DNA of 62,483 bases from Hirsutella rhossiliensis (GCF_020360975.1 NC_030164.1:1-62483); one strand, 5' to 3'. Counted from the first letter of the stretch, positions 1 to 11,159 are shown. The notes: generated by a model from the sequence alone, not told the origin. Made by a program: numbers and translations.

Positions 1-11
1 ATGAGTATAAG

Positions 12-81
12 ATTCCTTAACTTAATCGGTAAAGTGTATTCTTGATAAGAATATGATCAGCGTTCGATTCGCTGAGGAATT
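12..81 (+). tRNA. trnI: tRNA-Ile (GAU)
   Basis: Cloverleaf folds with acceptor ATTCCTT/GAGGAAT, anticodon stem TATTC/GAATA and loop TTGATAA, giving anticodon GAU. The T arm has the usual TTCGATT loop. First gene of the group upstream of rnl. Confidence 0.9.
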
Positions 82-170
82 AGCCTGCCTATTCCTGATC
101 CCTGACAGGTATATGATGGAGCTCCACTAATATGCAGCTGAAATAGCGATAAAGGGATAGTGAAACACCC

Positions 171-188
171 TAGCTTGCGCGCAAGCTA
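171..188. repeat. 18-bp perfect palindrome with AGCTTGCGC core
   Basis: TAGCTTGCGCGCAAGCTA is a perfect inverted repeat. It is two head-to-head copies of the 9-mer AGCTTGCGC that recurs throughout this genome, in a spacer before trnS. GC-rich hairpins of this kind are known as mobile clusters in fungal mitochondrial DNA. Confidence 0.85.
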
Positions 189-265
189 TAAATAAATTAG
201 AAACAGCGTATACAAAAACAAAAATCATAAGCTTATATGTAAATACCTTTAATATAAAACAATTA

Positions 266-351
266 AGAGAATTGACCGAGTGGTTTAAGGTGATAAGCTT
301 GAGTTTTATTAGGTTATTGCAACCACATCCGTTCGAATCGGATATTCTCTG
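266..351 (+). tRNA. trnS(UGA): tRNA-Ser (UGA)
   Basis: Acceptor AGAGAAT/ATTCTCT, anticodon stem ATAAG/TTTAT with loop CTTGAGT (anticodon UGA). A long variable arm, as expected for Ser, precedes a T loop of TTCGAAT. Confidence 0.9.
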
Positions 352-451
352 TAATGGGGTGTTTAAATGGCTGTAGGCCTTTAGTATTCAAGCCACAGCT
401 TGTCCTATGCAAAGTAGCATCCTTATATGCTGTTGTAGTAGCAAAATATAA

Positions 452-523
452 AAGAGTGTAGTTTAATTGGTAAAATAGGAAGCTTCAACCTTCAAATTCT
501 TGGTTCAAATCCAAGTACTCTTG
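452..523 (+). tRNA. trnW: tRNA-Trp (UCA)
   Basis: Acceptor AAGAGTG/TACTCTT and anticodon loop CTTCAAC (anticodon UCA). This tRNA reads UGA as well as UGG, which agrees with in-frame TGA at conserved Trp positions in every respiratory gene of the window. Confidence 0.9.
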
Positions 524-846
524 AGTTAATATTGATAGGTAGGTTATATACACTTATAGCCTATTCCTTCCCATTATTAACTAATTTAGTAGCTTGCTTG
601 CGGAATCACGCAAGCTAGCGCAATAAAAAAAATACAAAATAGAATTTAGCTTGTTCTTCTTTTACGCTTCTTTTTATGCTGTAGATAGAACCAGAAAAAA
701 AATCAGTACAAAATATTTCGCTCTAGTTTAACTTTAACCCCTATAAAATTAACCATGAAATGCATGTCCATTGGTCTAGGCTTAACTTGCTTAGCAAGTT
801 AAAGCTCATAATCTAAAGTGGTATTCACCTACCTTACCGAACAACT
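524..846. other. Spacer with GC-rich hairpins
   Basis: No gene seen. Holds a hairpin CTTGCG...CGCAAG near 595-620, a 36-bp dispersed repeat at 749-784, and a hairpin TTAACTTGC/GCAAGTTAA at about 783-803. Confidence 0.7.
749..784 (+). repeat. 36-bp repeat upstream of orf240 (copy 1)
   Basis: Matches 50558-50593 with one mismatch; the core is AATGCATGTCCATTGGTCTA. Each copy ends about 60 bases upstream of a start codon (orf240 here, nad4 there). It could be a leader or processing element, or a mobile repeat; the sequence alone does not decide. Confidence 0.8.
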
Positions 847-1569
847 ATGTTACTTTCCAATTATTGCGCGTTAGGTGCAATATTAATATTTATTGTAATT
901 GTTAGCTTTACATTATTTTATATTTATAATTTTAATCTATTTAAACCAGCTGCTTCTTATATATTTATCAACAGGTATTTAGATGCGAACTTTTTTTGAT
1001 GAATATTTGGTCTTATAACATTATTTTATTTAGATATTTTTACTTTTAAGGATGTTTTATTTTTAGATAGAGATAGCAATATTTCTAATACTATCAATGT
1101 AGGAGCAAATATTGAAGTAGATAAAGATGCTGCGGAAGCTTTAGTACGTAATGTAGGGCTTTCTACTACAACAGGCCTAATGGCAGGAGCTGTATGTAAA
1201 ACAATATCTAAATCAAGTTTACCTCCTTTACAAAGAGCAGGTTTAGTGTTGGCTAGTGGAGCCATAGGAGCAGGTATTCATATTATAAGTTCAAATTTAA
1301 ATAGAGTAATAAGTAATAATACAACTAATAAATCGTCTTTTACTTCAACGTCTATTTTAAAGGATAATTCTCCATCTTCTAAAACTAATATTGTTTCTAA
1401 GTTAATAGATGATTCAAGGTCCGAAGGAAACTTAGTGGGTCAGGATCAGCTAGCTAATAATAGTGAATTAATGAATGTTTTAATTGGTTTAGAAATGATA
1501 ACTTACGGATGTTTATATTTAATTATTATTTTATTCATGATTATATTATTGAAGTTTTATTTAAAATAA
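847..1569 (+). CDS. orf240, membrane protein of unknown function
   Basis: Code-4 ORF of 240 residues with tandem TGA Trp codons at about residues 49-50. N-terminal hydrophobic segment (about residues 9-30), a second around 49-64, a Gly/Ala-rich weakly hydrophobic middle (about 95-150), a Ser/Asn/Asp-rich hydrophilic stretch, and a strong C-terminal membrane segment. No known domain recognised. A decayed ORF of the same architecture lies at 46393-46960, so this is a small family in this genome. The start was chosen because it is the first ATG of the frame and precedes the N-terminal membrane segment. Function unknown; such ORFs often derive from mitochondrial plasmids, but that is inference. 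Confidence 0.7.
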
Positions 1570-2016
1570 TATCGGGATCCCACTGTAAATGCTGCAGGTA
1601 AGCAGCTCGAGCTTGCGCCTCAATTCAATTTATCTACGATAAAGGTGTTTAGCTCTTTTTTTTCTCCTGCTACTGCTGCGCAAGCTGAAGCTAAAGCTAA
1701 AACTAATGCTAAAGCTATAAAAAAAAATGTGTCCAATTATCTTCCTGCTCTATCTTATAATTTTTTCTATACCCTATACAGTGGATCGTGAAGCAAGGCT
1801 TGTTACAAAGTACACACAATCCGGCAAGGGTTGCTATTTAGCCGTGAAAAAAATCATAAAGCCAATGTTTGGTGCTTATCGTCTTGCATATTGCAAAAAA
1901 TCAGAAGTAAGTGGAGTGTTGCTGCAACTACTGTTTTTAGGGTCAGAAGTAAGGCTTGCTATGAAGTATACACAACGCAGCTGCACAAATTGAATAATAC
2001 TTTAAATTATTATTTT
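1570..2016. other. Spacer with short repeats
   Basis: No convincing gene. Contains copies of AGCTTGCGC (1610) and GCGCAAGCT (1676), a run of GCTAAAGCT-like units (about 1686-1712), and two copies of a segment with core AAGGCTTG then AAGTA.ACACAA at about 1793-1820 and 1951-1978. Confidence 0.6.
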
Positions 2017-2181
2017 ATGAAAATTATTCATAGTGCTATCGCTCTGAATAAAAAAACTAGTAATATATATATTTTTATTCTATTTTTTATATTATTCATA
2101 TCTTTAGTACTTGAAGGTTATTATATTACTCAATTATATAATAATTTAGATAAATTTGTTGATTTACATATTAATAGATAA
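2017..2181 (+). CDS. Small single-membrane-span ORF (54 aa)
   Basis: Starts MKIIHSAIALNKK, then one hydrophobic span (IFILFFILFISLVLEGYY) and a polar tail. The frame stays open upstream to 1831, but that part reads like repeat-derived sequence, so the ATG at 2017 is preferred. No homologue recognised; it could be spurious. Confidence 0.35.
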   Translation: MKIIHSAIALNKKTSNIYIFILFFILFISLVLEGYYITQLYNNLDKFVDLHINR

Positions 2182-2319
2182 TATTGCTTGAAGTTTTAGT
2201 TATATTTTTGAGTGTTAGTGATATAAGGCCTAAGAATTAAGTTTATATTGTTTCTATGGTGCAATTGAATCCTAAAAAATAACAATAAACTAAAAGTAAT
2301 AGGATGTAAATATCAACAA

Positions 2320-2392
2320 CGGGTTATGGCTGAGTGGTTAAAGCGCTTTCCTTGGGAGAAGGTTTTCCTGTGTTCGATTCACAGTAACCCGA
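2320..2392 (+). tRNA. trnP: tRNA-Pro (UGG)
   Basis: Acceptor CGGGTTA/TAACCCG, anticodon stem CTTTC/GAAGG with loop CTTGGGA (anticodon UGG), T loop TTCGATT. Lies just upstream of rnl. Confidence 0.9.
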
Positions 2393-3351
2393 AATCTTAA
2401 ATGCCAAGCTTAGAACATGTAGAAATACAGTTTAAAATAAAAGATATATAAGTATTACTTGTAATTATATAAGTATATAAAGAAACTATTATGGAATTTA
2501 TGCCATGTATCAAAGAGAAATATTTATAACCATAGGAGATAAAACATCCTCCAATATTTTTAACTCGCTCGCACAAAGGGGACTGATTGAAACCCAGGGT
2601 TAATAACCTTTTTTTCGTGCGAAGCACAGCTGGCTGTGTTATTATTTTTGTGTCTACACAATATGCTAAAGCTTTTAATTTTTTTAGTAAATAAGAATTG
2701 TATACTTATTTACTATTAATATAGTCTTGAAAATTGTTATTACAATTTTAGAAATTAAGGGGGCTGCTATCTCTCTGATTGTTTGCTACGTATTGTTTTA
2801 TAAACAAGTCGCAAAGTAAACTGCGGGCAATGCAGAATATTGGTGAAGGTGAATAACTTCCTATAAGTTACATAAGCTCTAAGAGAAATCTAATCTCTAA
2901 ACGAAGTGAATTGAAATATCTTAGTAACTTCAGGAAAATAAATCAAAAGAGATTCTATGAATAACGTGAGTGAAAGTAGAGTAGCCTATAAAGTAGAACG
3001 GTACAAAAACTGTTTGAATAAAATGGGGAACCTTCCTCAAAGGCTAAATATGATACATGAGCGATAGTGAAAAGTACCATGAGGGAACTAAACGAAAATA
3101 GTAGTTTTATAAGCAGTTCGATAAAAAGAACGTACCTTTTGCATAATGGGTCACCAAGTTAACGTTAGATGCGAGTATATGCGTAGTTAAACCGGACGTT
3201 AAAATAACGAAACAGTGTCTAAAGTTAGACCCGAAGCACGGTGATTTTACCATAGTCAGGATTATAAAAGTCCGAACGGGTGATTGTAGCATAAATCTCC
3301 GAAGAACTGTGGTAGGTGTAGTGAAAGACAACACTGACTGTGATAGCTGGT

Positions 3352-4794
3352 AAAGAATAAAGATGTAAGCAATCTTTAAATAGCCAGTATGTAGAAATGA
3401 ACTTTCTGCAATAAACCATCAAATTGACGGGAAAACCCTAAAGCAATCTAGACCAAGCAAATGTGGTAACATCTTTGTGGCACAGGTAATGACTCGTGGT
3501 ATGGTAAAACATAGATTGATATACGTAAGTATAATGGGAGATCCGCAGCCAAGCACCTTTAATAAGGTGTGCAGTTCATCGACTAAATGTTGGTTGGCTT
3601 ATAGTTATAGTTATATAATTGTTGGCTTAAGATATAGTCAGACCTTACCCGAAAGGGTACAGAATAATAAATACGAAATTAAACTTTATAGATTCTTATG
3701 TATAAGGTTTTATGGCTGCGCAAGCTAAAGCTCGATAAGTATGAATAGTAATTAAGGCGCAAGCTCATAAAAAGATTTGCGGCTTCTAATAAAAAAAAAT
3801 TCTTTTTTTATAAGCATTGCTTCTTATTATCTCTTAACAGAGGTAACTTTTAGGTTACACATTTTATTATTAGCCTTAAGAGGCTTTAAATAAAAGTAAT
3901 TAGTTATTTAAAGATATATATTCAGTGGCCAAAGGCCCAGCACTATGAAAAAAAGATATTATACTACAGGTATAACACCTGCAATTACATATAAAAATTG
4001 TGATCAGAATAAAATTCAAATATTAAATGATAATAGAAATAAAGGAGGTATATATTGCTGGATTAATAATATTAATAATAAAATCTACGTAGGTAGCTCC
4101 ATAAATTTAACTAATAGATTTTATAAATATTATAGTATTAAGCACTTAACTTTGCGTAAAACACCTATTCACAATGCTCTTTTAAAGTATGGATATAGTA
4201 ACTTTACTTTAATATTAGAATATATTACTGATAAAGAACAAGTTATAAAAAGAGAACAATACTATCTAGACTTTTTAAAACCACAATATAACATATTAGC
4301 AAAAGCAAATTCTTTTCTAGGTTATAAACATACAGAAGAAACTTTAAAGTTTTTTAGAGAAGGACGTATACTTAATGAGGAAGCTAGAAATAAATTATCT
4401 ATTGCAGCGTGCTTCGCCAAGGAAGAATATTACCACAAGTAATTAGAGATAAAATATCTACTAAGCGAAAAGGTATAAAACTTTCAGAAGAAACACGTGC
4501 AAAGATGGCTAAATCAGCTATAAGCCTTATAGGTGTAAAGGTCGACGTTATTAATACTGATACTAAGGAAAAATTATCTTTTGATAATTTAACAGCAGCA
4601 GCTAAACATATAGGTGTTACTAGACCAGCAGTAGCTAAAGCTTTAAAAAGTGGAAAATTAATAAAAAATATTTTCATCATTAAAGCAAAGTAGTATTTAT
4701 TATTTGCTAAAGGGATAATAAAGTATATATAGGTATACTTATTATTTAGGGAGAAGGACTTCAGCTTTACCGAGAGGTAAAAGAAGTAGATTTG
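3352..4794 (+). mobile_element. Group I intron 1 of rnl
   Basis: Exon junction inferred by joining GTGATAGCTGG to TTTCTGCGAAACC, the conserved 23S sequence. Core elements lie before the ORF: GATCCGCAGCCAAGC near 3540, TTCATCGACTAAATG near 3575 and AAGATATAGTC near 3630. An intron-final G is at 4794. The exact 5' junction could shift by a base. Confidence 0.8.
3945..4693 (+). pseudogene. GIY-YIG homing endonuclease, frameshifted
   Basis: Intron-1 ORF. Opens MKKRYYTTG, has GGIYCWINNINNKIYVGS (GIY-YIG core, about residues 31-50) and ends with NUMOD-like DNA-binding repeats. The frame breaks at about 4404-4418: the first frame stops at 4442 while the C-terminal half (QGRILPQVIRDKIS onward) continues in another frame to 4693. 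The break coincides with a short GC-rich tract (GCGTGCTTCGC) resembling the GC elements found elsewhere. Likely inactive unless the two parts act separately. Confidence 0.8.
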
Positions 4795-5299
4795 TTTCTG
4801 CGAAACCTATAATAGTAGGCAATTTAAGTAAATATCTTAGCAGGTACATAATTTAATCTCAGACAAGATGTGTAAACGTTTTATTTTGTACAAATTGGGG
4901 GATCATGAAGATTTTATCAGTGAGTATGTAGACTCGAAATGGCAAAGATATATCTTGAATTATCAGACATAGAATGATAAGGTTGTATGTCAAAAGGGAA
5001 ACAGCCCAGAACAAGAGTTAAGGTTCCTAAATTATTAGTTGAGTGAAATTAAGAAGGTTTTTATTAAAGTCGACAAGGAGATAGGCTTAGAAGCAGCCAT
5101 AATTTTATGACCTCGTAACAGAGCGCTTGTTAAGCTATAGAAGCATCGAAAATTTAACGGATCTAAACAATATACCGAAACCTTGTGCATGAACGTTTCA
5201 TAGGAGATTACTTACATAAACACAATTACAATCAGAGGGTGAGTTGTGTTAAAGACACTACGACAATCATAGTTGTGTAAATAAAGATTTTATGTAATT

Positions 5300-5555
5300 A
5301 GTTCTATTAAAATCATTTAATGAAAAAGTTCTATTAATAACATCTAATACTAGTATTAATACTCAACAGTTATAGTATTAATTTTCAACACAGTTATAAT
5401 TGTATTAATTCTTGAGTTATAATATTATTAATGCTTTTCTAATAATAATTATGCTCTTCTAATAGTATTAATACTGAACAGTTATAATAGTATTGATGCT
5501 CAACAGTTCTAGTATTAATATTTAATAGAATTAGTTCTATTAACAATATTTAATA
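5300..5555. repeat. Degenerate AT-rich repeats inside an rnl variable region
   Basis: Many variants of TAATACTCAACAGTTATAGTA and close relatives follow one another, then GGCGCAAGCT at about 5559. This lies in an rRNA expansion segment, since conserved rRNA resumes on both sides. Confidence 0.7.
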
Positions 5556-7376
5556 CAGGCGCAAGCTCAGTTTAAATATCGTTAAATGTATTTACAATAT
5601 AATATGTCTAATTTAAATGTATTAGAATATACTTAAATGTTAGTAGATAGGGCGTTTGGGGTAGCAGAACGTTGAGTAAATAATGAATTTTATTTTTTTT
5701 AATAGAATTATAATAATTTAACTCAAGTGAGAATGGTGACATGAGTAACTAAAAGAAAATTTTCCGCCTTAAGCTTATGGATATAATTAAGTAACGGCCT
5801 CTAAGTTTATATTATCTAAAGATTTAAACGATGAGAAAATCTTTTTTACTAAGGACAACATTTTAGTGTAAAATGTGCTGGAAAAATAGTAAATATATTT
5901 GCGGGGCTCCGCCCACTAATAACAAAATATATTTGTTATCTAAGAATAAATGAATAAAACCGTACCTAGAATCTGAAAAAAGTAAGCTAGTAGAGAATAC
6001 GAAGGCGTAAATGAGCTAACAATCATAAAGGAACTCGGCAAATTGACTACCGTAACTTCGGAATAAGGAGGGCTCAATTCTTGATTAATATCAAGTAAAA
6101 AGGAAGAAGCATAAAATGATGTTGTACGACTGTTTAATTAAAACACAGCACTTTGCTGAAAGATAAAAAATCTAAGTATAAAGTGTGAAATCTGCCCGGT
6201 GCCGGCTTTGGTTAACAGAGATAATTAAATATACTATTATTTGATGTCGACGGAAACCCCGGTTAAAGGCGGCCTTAACGTGAGGGTCCTAAGGTAGCGA
6301 AATGCCTTGGCCGTTAAATGCGGTCTTGCATGAATGGTGTAACGATACAACAGCTGTCTCTATGATTGACTCAGTGAAATTGGAATAGCTGTGCAGATAC
6401 AGCTTACCTCTAGTTAGACGAGAAGACCCTATGCAGCTTTACTGTCACTAATTATAGAGTATGTTAGAGAATTTTCAGATTATAAGGTAATTGACAATGT
6501 GACAATGAGAATCCTTTATTTATCTTTCATATGAATGAATTGGTTTAGGATTATAAAAAAGTTATGTTTAATCTGGCTTTACTGAGTCGTTTAAAAAGAT
6601 TAATTATAGAAACAATATAATTTATAATAGTAAATCAACCTAATTCAGTTTACTATTTTTAATAGTAAGTGACCTTTGGTAAGGAACTATCGCTAGGAGA
6701 CAGTTTATGTGGGGCACAGACCCTGTAAAGAGTAAACAGGAGTGTCTAATAATTTATAATTATTTTGTTTGCTATTTTGAGTAGTTTAACTATTTTTAAT
6801 CATATATAATTATTTATATTTGCGTATATTTACGTAAATATACTTAAGTTTAATTTAGGTAGGATTTTAACTATGTAGAAATTAGAGATAATTGAAAATA
6901 TTATGTAAATTTTATTAATATTATGTAATTATAAGAAGCTTTTAGATGGAATTTAGTGGCTTAAAAAATATATTTTTTTTTTTAGCTCACGATATAAGAT
7001 ATAAAAATTTTTATTGTAATCTAAAATCTACTCTAGCGCAAACTCTTGTGAAGATTTATATTGTAATATAAAATCTATTCAGGCGCCAGGCGCAAGCTCT
7101 TATGGAATTTTGCTAATATTCTTCAAATTTTCTAATATTTTAGAGCTGTTTTTTTTTATCTTGCTGTTGCTTTGCGCTTCGCTATTTTTTGCGCTGCGCG
7201 AAAATGCTGCTTGAGAAAAAGGAATAGTTATGTTTTGAATATCTAAAAAGCTCAACGGCTAAATCTTGCCTTACTGTTTGATTATCTACAAATCTTACAG
7301 TTGCGTAAGCAGGGCATAGGATCACAAGATGCAATAAGGATAGATCTTGGATTATTGGAAAAGCTACGCTAGGGAT

Positions 7377-9616
7377 GTTTGTCCTTTAATATTTTATTTT
7401 TAGAGTATATTTTGTATCTTTTTTCTTGTACGGCTAGCTAACGCAGTAAGCTATGCTCAGAAAAAATAAGAAGCAAGAAAAAATATGTTAAAGCTCATGC
7501 TTTATTAATTAATTATGTCTTAGTTAATAAAGCAAGGAATAAAATTATTAATACATATTGGGTAAATTTCAAGAATTACTAAAAATAGTAAACTTGAAGC
7601 GAAGTTTATTTTAGCAAATGCGCACAAAATAAAAACGTTCAACGACTATTAGGTGAGTACTATGTAATACAATAATCCTTTTTAAACTACCCAACATTTT
7701 TATTAAATATATTTAAAGAAAAAAGTAAAATATATTTATGCTTTCTTATTTTTGTATATTTTTTCTTGTATGGCTAGCTAGCAAGTTAGCAGCTAGCAAG
7801 CTATGCTCAGAAAAAATAAGAAGCAGCGGAGCTACTGTTTAGCATATTAGCGCAAGCTCGTTATAACTAAACAATAATAATGCAAAGCTGGCTTCTGTGC
7901 GAATCACCTATAAATGGTGCTTCTGATTTTTTTTCAAAAAAAATATGCTGCATGAATAAAGAGAGCGGCCAAAACCATAAAACAATCATGAAAATATTTA
8001 ACAATAACTTGAATAATAATTCTAAGATAATTGCTTTAAGAAGAAAACGAGGAGATATAGGAAAAATAAAATATTTACCTTCTTTTTCTAAAGAATGGAA
8101 AAACATTGTTTATTGTTATAATAAAAATAATTTAAAAAATATACCAGTTAATAATGTAAATATTAATAAAATAATTAAAAGTTATTTTAATTTATATTTC
8201 AAAAATCATAAATTCGTAGGTTCTAAAAAATTTATATTACTTAAAAGAAGACGAAATTTTTTAAGAAGAATATATGTGAGTAATGCGGAAATTAAACATA
8301 CAAATAATAAAGCAATAATTACTTTATATACTGTAAACAGAGAAAGCCTAATATTAAAAGAAAAATATTTAAAAATAAATAAAAAAGTTAGTAAAAATTT
8401 AATAAAACGTTTTTTATTGTTATATAAAAAAAATGTTGCTTGCTCCGTTTCCGACCAAAGCAGTAGAATATACGAAATATTCCATAATTTTAGCCTTAAA
8501 AACAATAAATATCTATACGAATATACTTTTTCAGCTGATCGACCAATACCAAAAAAAATTTTTTTAAATTATAAATTAAAATACTTAAACAAATTTATAA
8601 AATTCCAAAATATTTATTTGAAAAAAATATGAAGTCTTATTATTAGTAAATATTGAAATACATATTTGAAATTATTAAGAAAATATGACTTAATGTATTC
8701 TCTAAATAAGTATAAATTTAATAAACAAATATTTTTACCTATTTTAAGCAATATATTAAATAAAATAATAAGAAAAAAAATAGAATATAATATAATAAAT
8801 TTGAAATCTATTGCATATAATACAGATCTTTTTACTAATGCTTTAGCTTTAAAATTAAAAAGAAGAAAAAAAATTGCCATTATGAAAAATATGTTTAGTA
8901 TATTAAATAGAGCTTATTTACCAATCGTTGATACAATAAGAGCTTGCAGATCTCATAGGGGATATAGCCGCTCCTCTTTATACAATAAAGGGGATCCCTG
9001 TTACAAAGCAGCAGGGATAGGAAGTCTACACTCACAAGCTCAAAATATTAATTTATTTTTAAATGCTCCGCATGAATATAAAGATTTAAAATTAATTTCT
9101 ATTTTAAATAATACTGCTGCTTCAGGGTATACGTACCATTCGGATCAGAAAGAACAAATAGGTGCGTTACTAGGTAGCAGAAAAAATATGCAGCTGAAAA
9201 ATTTTGATAAATTATTAGGTGATTGTTTTAATACTAAGCAAATTCATAATACAATATACAATTCTATAGGTTATAAAAACATGAGAGGTATAAGATTAGA
9301 AATTAAAGGTAGATTAACTAAACGTTATAGAGCAGATCGTTCTATATATTCACTAAAATGAAAAGGAGGATTGAAGAATGTAGATTCATCCTTCAAAGGT
9401 TTAAGTTCCGTTTTATTTAGAGGAAATTCTAATTCAAATGTATCTTATTCAATATATAACTCAAAACGTCGTATTGGAGCTTTTGCTGTAAAAGGTTGAA
9501 TAAGTGGTGCTTAGCAGTAAATATTAAAGGAAATCTTAAATATATAGAATAAAAATGAAGACATAGTCTGAACCATTTTGAAAAAAATGGAAATAGTATA
9601 ATATGATAACATATAG
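7377..9616 (+). mobile_element. Group I intron 2 of rnl (2449 site), carrying rps3
   Basis: Inserted between GGGAT and AACAGGCT, the classical site of the rps3-bearing intron of filamentous ascomycetes. Core motif GTTCAACGACTA near 7638 lies before the ORF, and ACATAGTCTGAACC near 9561 after it, so the ORF sits in a loop of the core. Terminal G at 9616. Confidence 0.9.
7880..9514 (+). CDS. rps3: Ribosomal protein S3, intron-encoded
   Basis: Small-subunit ribosomal protein of the mitoribosome. One code-4 frame with TGA Trp codons at 8630 and 9359. The family match is the segment IKYLPSFSKEWKN and the C-terminal run GGLKNVDSSFKGLSS then RRIGAFAVKGWISGA. Very Lys/Asn/Ile-rich, as usual. Start uncertain: the frame opens at 7880, but the first residues look repeat-derived, and ATG at 7988 (MKIFNNNLNNN) is a likelier start, giving 508 residues. 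Two in-frame stretches (about 8936-9050 and 9115-9200) are GC-richer and unlike the rest, suggesting small insertions tolerated in the protein. Lies inside the rnl 2449 intron, as in related fungi. Confidence 0.9.
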
Positions 9617-10188
9617 AACAGGCTAATTTGCGCAAGAGTGTACAAAATGAGTGCGCGGTTTGGCACCTCGATGTCGGCTTAACTTATCCTCATGGACGCA
9701 GGAACTATGTAGGGTGCGACTGTTCGTCGATTAAAAAGTTACATGAGCTGGGTTAAATACGTCGTGAGACAGTATGGTTTCTATCTTCTAGAGGGAATTA
9801 GAATAAAATAAGAACAAACTTTTGTACGCAAGGAACAAGAAGAATTTAACTCAAAAAGTTAAAAGATGGTTACTAACCTATGGTTTACCTGTTGTTTATG
9901 TGCCTAAATATTAAATATATATATGCTTTTGTATATATATATCTTTTGTATTATTATACATAGGGATGTTTCTTTTACTAAGACAAATGTATAGCATAAG
10001 CACGGCAGGAACGCTAAGTTAGTTAAAGATAAGTGCTGAAAGCATATAGGCACGAAACTTATCTTAAGATATTTCTTAAATATACGTAACATACTATTAC
10101 GAAACTTATAGGCTTTATCCGTAAGAATCATGAGATTTTAAAGAATAAAGTACTAATTTAATAATTCACTATTTATAAATATATCTAT

Positions 10189-10260
10189 GCCTGGTTAGCA
10201 TAAAAGTAAATGTAATTGTTTTGTAATCAATGGAAGCAAGTGCAATACTTGCACCGGGCT
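10189..10260 (+). tRNA. trnT: tRNA-Thr (UGU)
   Basis: Acceptor GCCTGGT/ACCGGGC, anticodon loop TTTGTAA (UGU), T stem GCAAG/CTTGC. First tRNA downstream of rnl, the usual place in this group. Confidence 0.85.
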
Positions 10261-10310
10261 AACTTATATAGTATTATTAGCGATCTTTATATTTGTAATA
10301 CGAGCTTTTA

Positions 10311-10348
10311 GGTTGATATGCGCTATTGGGCTACACCCGACAAGCTAA
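10311..10348 (-). repeat. Dispersed 38-bp repeat (copy 1, reverse)
   Basis: Reverse complement matches 27831-27868 and 34944-34980 with a few changes; shared core TGTAGCCCAATAGCGCA. All three copies lie in spacers. Confidence 0.8.
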
Positions 10349-10647
10349 ATAAAAAATATTCGCATAAAAAATAGCGAAGCACCCAAGGCAGTCTGGAGGG
10401 ATAATGAAACACCTCTTAGGTATGCTTCTCTTGTTAGGTAAGGCATATTTAAGTTAAATAGTAAAATGTGAGGTTAATAGGCCATTTACTATTTGTTAGA
10501 AGATGCTTTGCTTGTAATCCTTTGTTTTAATGTTTCTGGTGGAAGAGGTCTAGGGATTTATTTTTATTGTATACAAAGCTTCTTGTTAAGCAAGAAAAAA
10601 TACGCAGCCTGCGCTTTACTAATAAAAAAATTAGAAACAGTTTTTGT

Positions 10648-10669
10648 GCAGCAGCTGCGCAGCTGCTGC
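10648..10669. repeat. 22-bp perfect palindrome (CAG/CTG-rich)
   Basis: GCAGCAGCTGC followed at once by its reverse complement. Resembles the 18-bp palindrome at 11934-11951 and the CAGCTGA heptamers at 34841-34919. Confidence 0.85.
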
Positions 10670-10864
10670 GAAGCAAACAAGCAAGTAAGCAAGAAAAAAT
10701 CAGAACCAACCAGCAAGATGAGTAAGTTAAAACCCTGTATTGTTTTTACTGCGAAGCTGGCATGCCTAAGCTAGCCTACTAAACTAATAAATTAAACAAG
10801 AACAAATCGAAATACGAAGCACCCTTAGCTCTAGTGTAAGCTGATAATAATAAAAAAAAATATA

Positions 10865-10893
10865 AGAGCTTGCGCTAGTCAGCGGAGGACTAC
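10865..10893 (-). repeat. Double-hairpin element A (reverse copy)
   Basis: 29 bp, reverse of the GTAGTCCTCCGCTGACTA then GCGCAAGCTCT consensus. It can form two small hairpins: AGTC/GACT, and AGC-GCAA-GCT with a GNRA-type loop. Confidence 0.75.
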
Positions 10894-10936
10894 AAAAACA
10901 AATAGGCAGGACGAATTATAATACATTAAAATAAAA

Positions 10937-11009
10937 AGATTAGTAGTCAAGCGGTTACGACATAGCTCTTTCAATGCTACCACCACGGGTTCGAATCCTG
11001 TCTAGTCTA
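10937..11009 (+). tRNA. trnE: tRNA-Glu (UUC)
   Basis: Acceptor AGATTAG/CTAGTCT, anticodon stem TAGCT/TGCTA with loop CTTTCAA (UUC), T loop TTCGAAT. Confidence 0.9.
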
Positions 11010-11012
11010 TAC

Positions 11013-11083
11013 TGCGGTTTGATGTAACAGTAACATATCCGGCTCATGCCCGGAATATATAGGTGCAAAACCTATAGCCGCGT
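11013..11083 (+). tRNA. trnM: tRNA-Met (CAU), probable initiator
   Basis: Anticodon stem TCCGG/CCGGA with loop CTCATGC (CAU). The weak first acceptor pair (T-G) and GC-rich anticodon stem suggest the initiator among the three CAU tRNAs here. Confidence 0.85.
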
Positions 11084-11086
11084 AAA

Positions 11087-11159
11087 AGGGTTATAGCTTA
11101 ATTGGTAAAGCATACTGCTCATAACAGTAAAAATAAGTGTTCGATTCACTTTAGCCCTA
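11087..11159 (+). tRNA. trnM: tRNA-Met (CAU)
   Basis: Acceptor AGGGTTA/TAGCCCT, anticodon stem TACTG/CAGTA with loop CTCATAA. Follows the first trnM by 3 bases, the common MM pair of this tRNA cluster. Confidence 0.88.

Larger units (their letters stand above)
2690..10165 (+). rRNA. rnl: Large subunit rRNA (rnl), three exons
   Basis: Mitochondrial 23S-like rRNA. Exons: about 2690-3351, 4795-7376 and 9617 to about 10165; both outer ends are approximate. Landmarks: GTGATAGCTGG before intron 1, the GGGAAACAGCCCAGA region at about 4998, CGGCGGCCTTAACG-type peptidyl-transferase region near 6270, AAGACCCTATGCAGCTTTACT near 6423, and TTTGGCACCTCGATGTCGGC after intron 2. Intron 1 splits the conserved GCUGGUUCU region; intron 2 lies at the position of E. 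coli 2449 (GGGAT/AACAGGCT). Variable regions at about 5290-5560 and 6740-7240 are expanded with AT-rich repeats and GC-rich hairpins, including GCGCAAGCT copies. Confidence 0.93.
10261..10936. other. Spacer rich in dispersed repeats
   Basis: No gene seen; the open frame at 10493-10774 is built of repeat sequence. Holds the GTGTAGCCCAATAGCGCA-type repeat in reverse (10311-10348), a CTGCGCTTTACTAATAAAAA element (about 10603), a 22-bp palindrome (10648-10669) and a double-hairpin element (10865-10893). Confidence 0.7.

Noticed and set aside
3107..3728. Open frames within rnl exon 1 and intron 1
   Set aside because: Lie on conserved 23S-like sequence or the group I core, with no protein family signature.
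8206..8880. Reverse-strand open frames over rps3
   Set aside because: Shadows of the AT-rich rps3 gene; all recognised genes are on the + strand.
10493..10774. ORF of 93 codons after trnT
   Set aside because: Built from dispersed repeats and the 22-bp palindrome; no protein-like composition.
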